Source: Psychrobacillus mangrovi (GTDB lineage Bacteria; Bacillota; Bacilli; Bacillales_A; Planococcaceae). Taken from it: a DNA stretch of 64,000 bases. Where the stretch lies: assembly GCF_037104765.1 (NCBI RefSeq), contig NZ_JBAWSY010000003.1, forward strand, positions 248,001 to 312,000, given 5' to 3'. The stretch's first letter is position 1. Every line of letters starts with the position of its first letter. Under the pieces are notes generated by a model. That model had not been told where the DNA came from. It worked only from the letters and a program-made list of their open reading frames with translations, and did no database searches. Positions 60,903-64,000 of this stretch are shown piece after piece. Both the position numbers and the translations under genes were made by a program.

Positions 60903-62177
60903 ATGACTATTACGAAAACAGATAAAATTAGTGAACTAATAGACGGTAAACGGGTAATTATAAAAAAACCTGAATTATTAGCTCCTGCTGGTAGCTTAGA
61001 AAAATTGAAAATAGCTGTTCATTATGGTGCAGATGCTGTATTCATAGGTGGGCAAGAGTTTGGTCTTCGTTCAAATGCTGGGAACTTTTCTATTGAAGAA
61101 ATGCGGGAAGGTGTGGAATTTGCCAATCATTATGGTGCTAAAGTTTATGTGACAACAAATATTTTTGCTCATAATGAGAACATGGACGGTCTAGAAGAAT
61201 ACTTACAAGCAGTTGAAGCGACAGGTGTTACTGGAATTATAGTGGCAGATCCACTTATTATTGAAACTTGTCGGAATATCGCTCCGAAATTAGAGCTACA
61301 TTTAAGTACACAACAATCTTTATCTAACTGGAAATCTGTCCAATATTGGAAAGAAGAAGGCTTAAATCGTGTAGTTCTTGCCCGTGAGACAAGTGGTGAT
61401 GAAATTCAGTTAATGAAAGAAAAGGTAGATATTGAGATTGAAACATTTATTCACGGAGCCATGTGTATTGCTTATAGCGGAAGATGTACCCTTTCTAATC
61501 ATATGACTGCACGAGATTCAAATCGTGGGGGGTGTTGCCAATCCTGTCGTTGGGACTATGATTTATATGAGCAAGAGAATGGTGAAGAATTGGCTTTATT
61601 TGAAGAAAATGACGTTCCTTTTGCGATGAGCCCAAAGGATTTAAAGCTTGTTGAATCTATTCCTAGAATGATTGAAATGGGTATTGATTCATTAAAAATT
61701 GAAGGACGCATGAAATCGATACATTATATAGCAACAGTCGTTAGTGTTTATAGAAAAGTGATTGATGCATATTGTGTTGACCCCGAAAATTTTCAAATGA
61801 AGCAAGAATGGTTAGAAGAACTTGAAAAATGTGCTAATCGGGAAACAGATACTGCATTCTTTGAAGGTGAGCCTAGTTTTGAGCAACAGATGTATGGGGT
61901 ACATGACAAAAAATTAGGATATGATTTTGTAGGACTAGTTTTAGATTATAACGATGTAACGCAAATGGTAACATTGCAGCAGCGTAATTATTTCAAGTCT
62001 GGCGATGAAGTTGAGTTTTTCGGACCAGAAATAGAAAATGTTCGTTTAGTTATAGGTGAAATAAAAAATAGTAAAGGACAAGTATTGGATGTTGCAAGAC
62101 ATCCATTAGAAGTTGTTCATTTTACATGTCCTGTAAAGTTATATCCAAATAATATGATGAGAAAAGGGATGAAATAA
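60903..62177 (+). CDS. trhP2: U32 family protein TrhP2 (YrrO), tRNA hydroxylation
   Basis: The 424-residue U32 protein has the PELLAPAGSLEKLKIAVHYGADAVFIGG start. A cysteine group follows in MCIAYSGRCTLSNHM and GGCCQSCRWDYD, likely iron-sulfur ligands (about residues 187-215), and a C-terminal beta-barrel domain ends it. Acts with TrhP1 to make 5-hydroxyuridine for TrmR. The prephenate it would use is also the substrate of PheA encoded earlier in the window. Its stop overlaps the udk ATG by one base. Confidence 0.92.
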   Translation: MTITKTDKISELIDGKRVIIKKPELLAPAGSLEKLKIAVHYGADAVFIGGQEFGLRSNAGNFSIEEMREGVEFANHYGAKVYVTTNIFAHNENMDGLEEYLQAVEATGVTGIIVADPLIIETCRNIAPKLELHLSTQQSLSNWKSVQYWKEEGLNRVVLARETSGDEIQLMKEKVDIEIETFIHGAMCIAYSGRCTLSNHMTARDSNRGGCCQSCRWDYDLYEQENGEELALFEENDVPFAMSPKDLKLVESIPRMIEMGIDSLKIEGRMKSIHYIATVVSVYRKVIDAYCVDPENFQMKQEWLEELEKCANRETDTAFFEGEPSFEQQMYGVHDKKLGYDFVGLVLDYNDVTQMVTLQQRNYFKSGDEVEFFGPEIENVRLVIGEIKNSKGQVLDVARHPLEVVHFTCPVKLYPNNMMRKGMK

Positions 62178-62815
62178 TGTCTAATAGAACCCCTCTTATT
62201 ATTGGGATAGCTGGTGGATCAGGTTCTGGTAAAACAAGTGTGACAAACGCAATTAGTGAAGTATTTAAAGATCATTCAGTAGTTGTAATTGAGCAAGATT
62301 ATTATTATAAAGATCAAAGCCATTTAAAGTTTGAAGAGCGATTAAATACAAATTATGATCATCCTTTGGCATTTGATAATGATTTACTTATTGAACATGT
62401 GCATAAATTGTTGAATAATAAAGCAATAGAAAAGCCAGTGTATGATTATGCACAACATACTCGTTCTACAAAAACAATTACAATTGAACCGAAGGATGTA
62501 ATAATATTAGAAGGAATTTTAGTATTAGAAGATGAGCGACTTCGCGATTTAATGGATATAAAATTGTTTGTAGATACTGATTCAGATTTACGTATAATCC
62601 GTCGAATATTAAGGGATATAAATGAAAGAGGACGTACAGTTGATTCTGTAGTGGAACAATATATTAATGTTGTCCGTCCTATGCATAATCAGTTTATTGA
62701 ACCAACAAAACGATATGCGGATGTAATTATTCCAGAAGGCGGGCAAAATGAAGTTGCAATTGATTTAATGGTTACAAAAATAAAAACTATTCTTGAAACA
62801 GATGTTATTGTATAA
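62177..62815 (+). CDS. udk: Uridine kinase
   Basis: Phosphorylates uridine and cytidine in pyrimidine salvage. The 212-residue P-loop kinase has GGSGSGKTS at 13-21, QDYYYKD and NYDHPLAFD for nucleoside binding, and RIIRRILRDINERGRT in the lid. Overlaps trhP2 (TAATG), the same order as in B. subtilis. Confidence 0.96.
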   Translation: MSNRTPLIIGIAGGSGSGKTSVTNAISEVFKDHSVVVIEQDYYYKDQSHLKFEERLNTNYDHPLAFDNDLLIEHVHKLLNNKAIEKPVYDYAQHTRSTKTITIEPKDVIILEGILVLEDERLRDLMDIKLFVDTDSDLRIIRRILRDINERGRTVDSVVEQYINVVRPMHNQFIEPTKRYADVIIPEGGQNEVAIDLMVTKIKTILETDVIV

Positions 62816-62830
62816 TATGATGATTATTGA

Positions 62831-62860
62831 TTGACAATTATTTCATGAAATTCATATCAT
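62831..62860 (+). promoter_or_regulatory. Promoter of greA with palindromic spacer
   Basis: TTGACA (62831-62836), 18-bp spacer, TATCAT (62855-62860). The spacer holds the perfect palindrome ATTTCATGAAAT (62840-62851), which could be an operator. Confidence 0.6.
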
Positions 62861-62927
62861 TATAAATTTCTACATATGAATGGTACATGAACATGTTTTA
62901 AGTGTGTATTTAAAGGAGTGTATGGGA

Positions 62928-63401
62928 GTGTCAACAGAGAAACAATATCCAATGACCGTTGCTGGTAAAAAGAAATTAGAAGATGAACTAGAACAATTAA
63001 AAACGGTTAAACGTAAAGAAGTAGTAGAGCGTATCAAAATTGCCAGAAGTTTTGGTGATTTATCTGAGAACTCTGAGTATGATTCTGCAAAAGAAGATCA
63101 AGCATTTGTTGAAGGAAGAATTTCAACAATCGAATCAATGATTAGAAATGCAGTAATTATTGAAGAAGAACAAAATAATGACGTTGTATCGCTAGGGAAA
63201 ACAGTAACATTTATGGAAATTCCTGATGGCGATGAGGAAACTTATACAATCGTAGGTTCAGCTGAAGCAGATCCTTTAGAAGGACTTATTTCAAATGATT
63301 CTCCAATTGCAAAAGGATTACTTGGTAAATCAACTGGAGATAAAGTTAAAATTGTAACTCCAGGTGGAGAAATGGACGTAGAAATTATTTCAATTTCTTA
63401 A
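62928..63401 (+). CDS. greA: Transcription elongation factor GreA
   Basis: Rescues backtracked RNA polymerase by stimulating transcript cleavage. The 157-residue protein has the N-terminal coiled coil (YPMTVAGKKKLEDELEQLK) whose tip carries the acidic GDLSENSEYDSAKEDQ sequence, and the C-terminal FKBP-like domain. GTG 62928 is preferred: AAAGGAG at 62913-62919 is 8 nt away, while ATG 62922 is only 2 nt from it and ATG 62880 would add a non-conserved extension. Confidence 0.95.
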   Translation: MSTEKQYPMTVAGKKKLEDELEQLKTVKRKEVVERIKIARSFGDLSENSEYDSAKEDQAFVEGRISTIESMIRNAVIIEEEQNNDVVSLGKTVTFMEIPDGDEETYTIVGSAEADPLEGLISNDSPIAKGLLGKSTGDKVKIVTPGGEMDVEIISIS

Positions 63402-63474
63402 AACGAAATAATTTATTCGATCTTAAATAGGTTATAAAACGCTTTCATTTTGTTTAGATTAAAAGCAATAATTG

Positions 63475-63508
63475 AGGGGTAAACATACTTGTTTACCCCT
63501 TATTTAAT
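63475..63508 (+). terminator. Terminator after greA
   Basis: A perfect 10-bp stem, AGGGGTAAAC (63475-63484) with GTTTACCCCT (63491-63500), followed by TATTTAATTT. Confidence 0.8.
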
Positions 63509-63575
63509 TTAATCGAAACTAAATGAGTTTTTTAGCGTCTAATACAACTATAATGATTTATAGAGGTGAGATAGG

Positions 63576-64000
63576 ATGTTAGAGAATAATAGAAGAGCGA
63601 ACTCTAGATTAAATAGAAAGAAAAAAGCAAATAGAATCTTAAATATTTTAATTGGTATCGTCTTACTTTTGATCATTGTAGTCGTTGTAAATATTATTAC
63701 AAGTGATGAAACAGAAACCACAAAGGAAGAAAAAAATACTGCAGTATCAGAAGAAACTATTAAAGAAGAAGACGAGACTGATTTAACGGAAACAGCCGAA
63801 ATTGAAGAAGAAAGTGACTTGAGCAGTACTGAAGAAAACGTGGAATCAGAAGATAAATCCGAATCCAATGAAGAAACAACAGAAGGAAATGAAGAAACGA
63901 AATCAGAAGAGAATACAGAGGTTATTACTGAGTCTTCTAATGATCCGAACGTGGAAAATGTAATTATTGATCCAACCTGGGCACCAATTGGTACTTCACA
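63576..64000 (+). CDS. YrrS-like DUF1510 membrane protein, cut by the window end
   Basis: The frame from ATG 63576 stays open to the last base (141 codons seen). It has a basic N-terminus with RANSRLNRKKKANRILNI, one membrane helix (about 22-42) and a long acidic, Glu/Thr/Ser-rich linker. The sequence then becomes more ordered near DPTWAPIGTS, where the DUF1510 domain would begin. In B. subtilis yrrS follows greA and precedes pbpI, so a link to wall synthesis is expected but unproven. GAGGTGAGATAGG precedes the ATG and a TATAAT lies at 63549-63554. Confidence 0.8.
   Translation, partial: MLENNRRANSRLNRKKKANRILNILIGIVLLLIIVVVVNIITSDETETTKEEKNTAVSEETIKEEDETDLTETAEIEEESDLSSTEENVESEDKSESNEETTEGNEETKSEENTEVITESSNDPNVENVIIDPTWAPIGTS

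Noticed and set aside
62840..62851. CodY box upstream of greA
   Set aside because: The palindrome has an even centre and too few matches to AATTTTCWGAAAATT.
63548..63868. 106-codon minus-strand Ser-rich frame near the window end
   Set aside because: It is antisense to the acidic linker of the YrrS-like gene; GAA-rich codons read as TTC/TCT-rich nonsense.
1..64000. CRISPR arrays, tRNA or rRNA genes, prophage, IS transposases, toxin-antitoxin or restriction systems
   Set aside because: I looked for spaced repeats, cloverleaf genes, and integrase or transposase motifs and saw none. The window is largely conserved core genome.

Overview
This window is an AT-rich chromosomal segment from an endospore-forming, low-GC Firmicute. 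It carries spo0B, spoIVFA/FB, a SpoIIB-like gene, safA and spoVB. It also has T-box leaders, a 6S RNA between aspS and tcdA, and a gene order that follows the Bacillus subtilis comC-to-yrrS segment. A full type IV pilus operon at the comC position, and GC-rich palindromic intergenic elements of a type common in Bacillales, point to the Planococcaceae (a Psychrobacillus- or Sporosarcina-like organism). This placement is inference from gene content and order, not a database match.

Layout. (1) 1-7887: type IV pilus operon: a partial upstream gene, pilB, pilT, pilC, a major pilin, pilM, pilN, pilO and prepilin peptidase, all on +. (2) 7975-14067: SpoIIB-like gene, maf, radC, then cell shape and division-site genes mreBCD and minCD. 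(3) 14160-19706: spoIVFA/FB, the L21 leader with rplU-prp-rpmA, spo0B-obg and pheB-pheA. (4) 19707-21000: a gene-poor stretch with a 197-bp palindromic element, then niaR on -. The NAD biosynthesis operon that B. subtilis has here is missing. (5) 21015-35719: safA and a coat-kinase-like gene, ruvAB, queA-tgt-yajC, a DUF421 gene converging on spoVB, comN, secDF, a LapA-like gene, recJ-apt. (6) 35878-46000: relA-dtd, two minus-strand genes (PH-domain protein and SH3/amidase), T-box-hisS-aspS, 6S RNA, tcdA and a 64-codon gene. (7) 46000-47655: repeats and stacked terminators, then rarA on -. (8) 47828-64000: cymR-iscS-mnmA-TPR-recD2, T-box-alaS, ireB-ruvX-DUF1292, mltG, trmR-trhP1-trhP2-udk, greA, and a yrrS-like gene cut by the window end.

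Themes. Many genes act on tRNA: hisS, aspS, alaS, dtd, and anticodon-loop modification by queA/tgt, mnmA with iscS, trmR/trhP1/trhP2 and tcdA. A second group maintains DNA: recJ, ruvAB, recD2, rarA, ruvX. A third concerns the envelope and sporulation. Most is conserved housekeeping. The less ordinary parts are the pilus operon, a shortened SpoIVF pair, the palindromic elements, a two-hairpin motif shared by the tcdA and alaS upstream regions, and a duplicated tail of a small gene.
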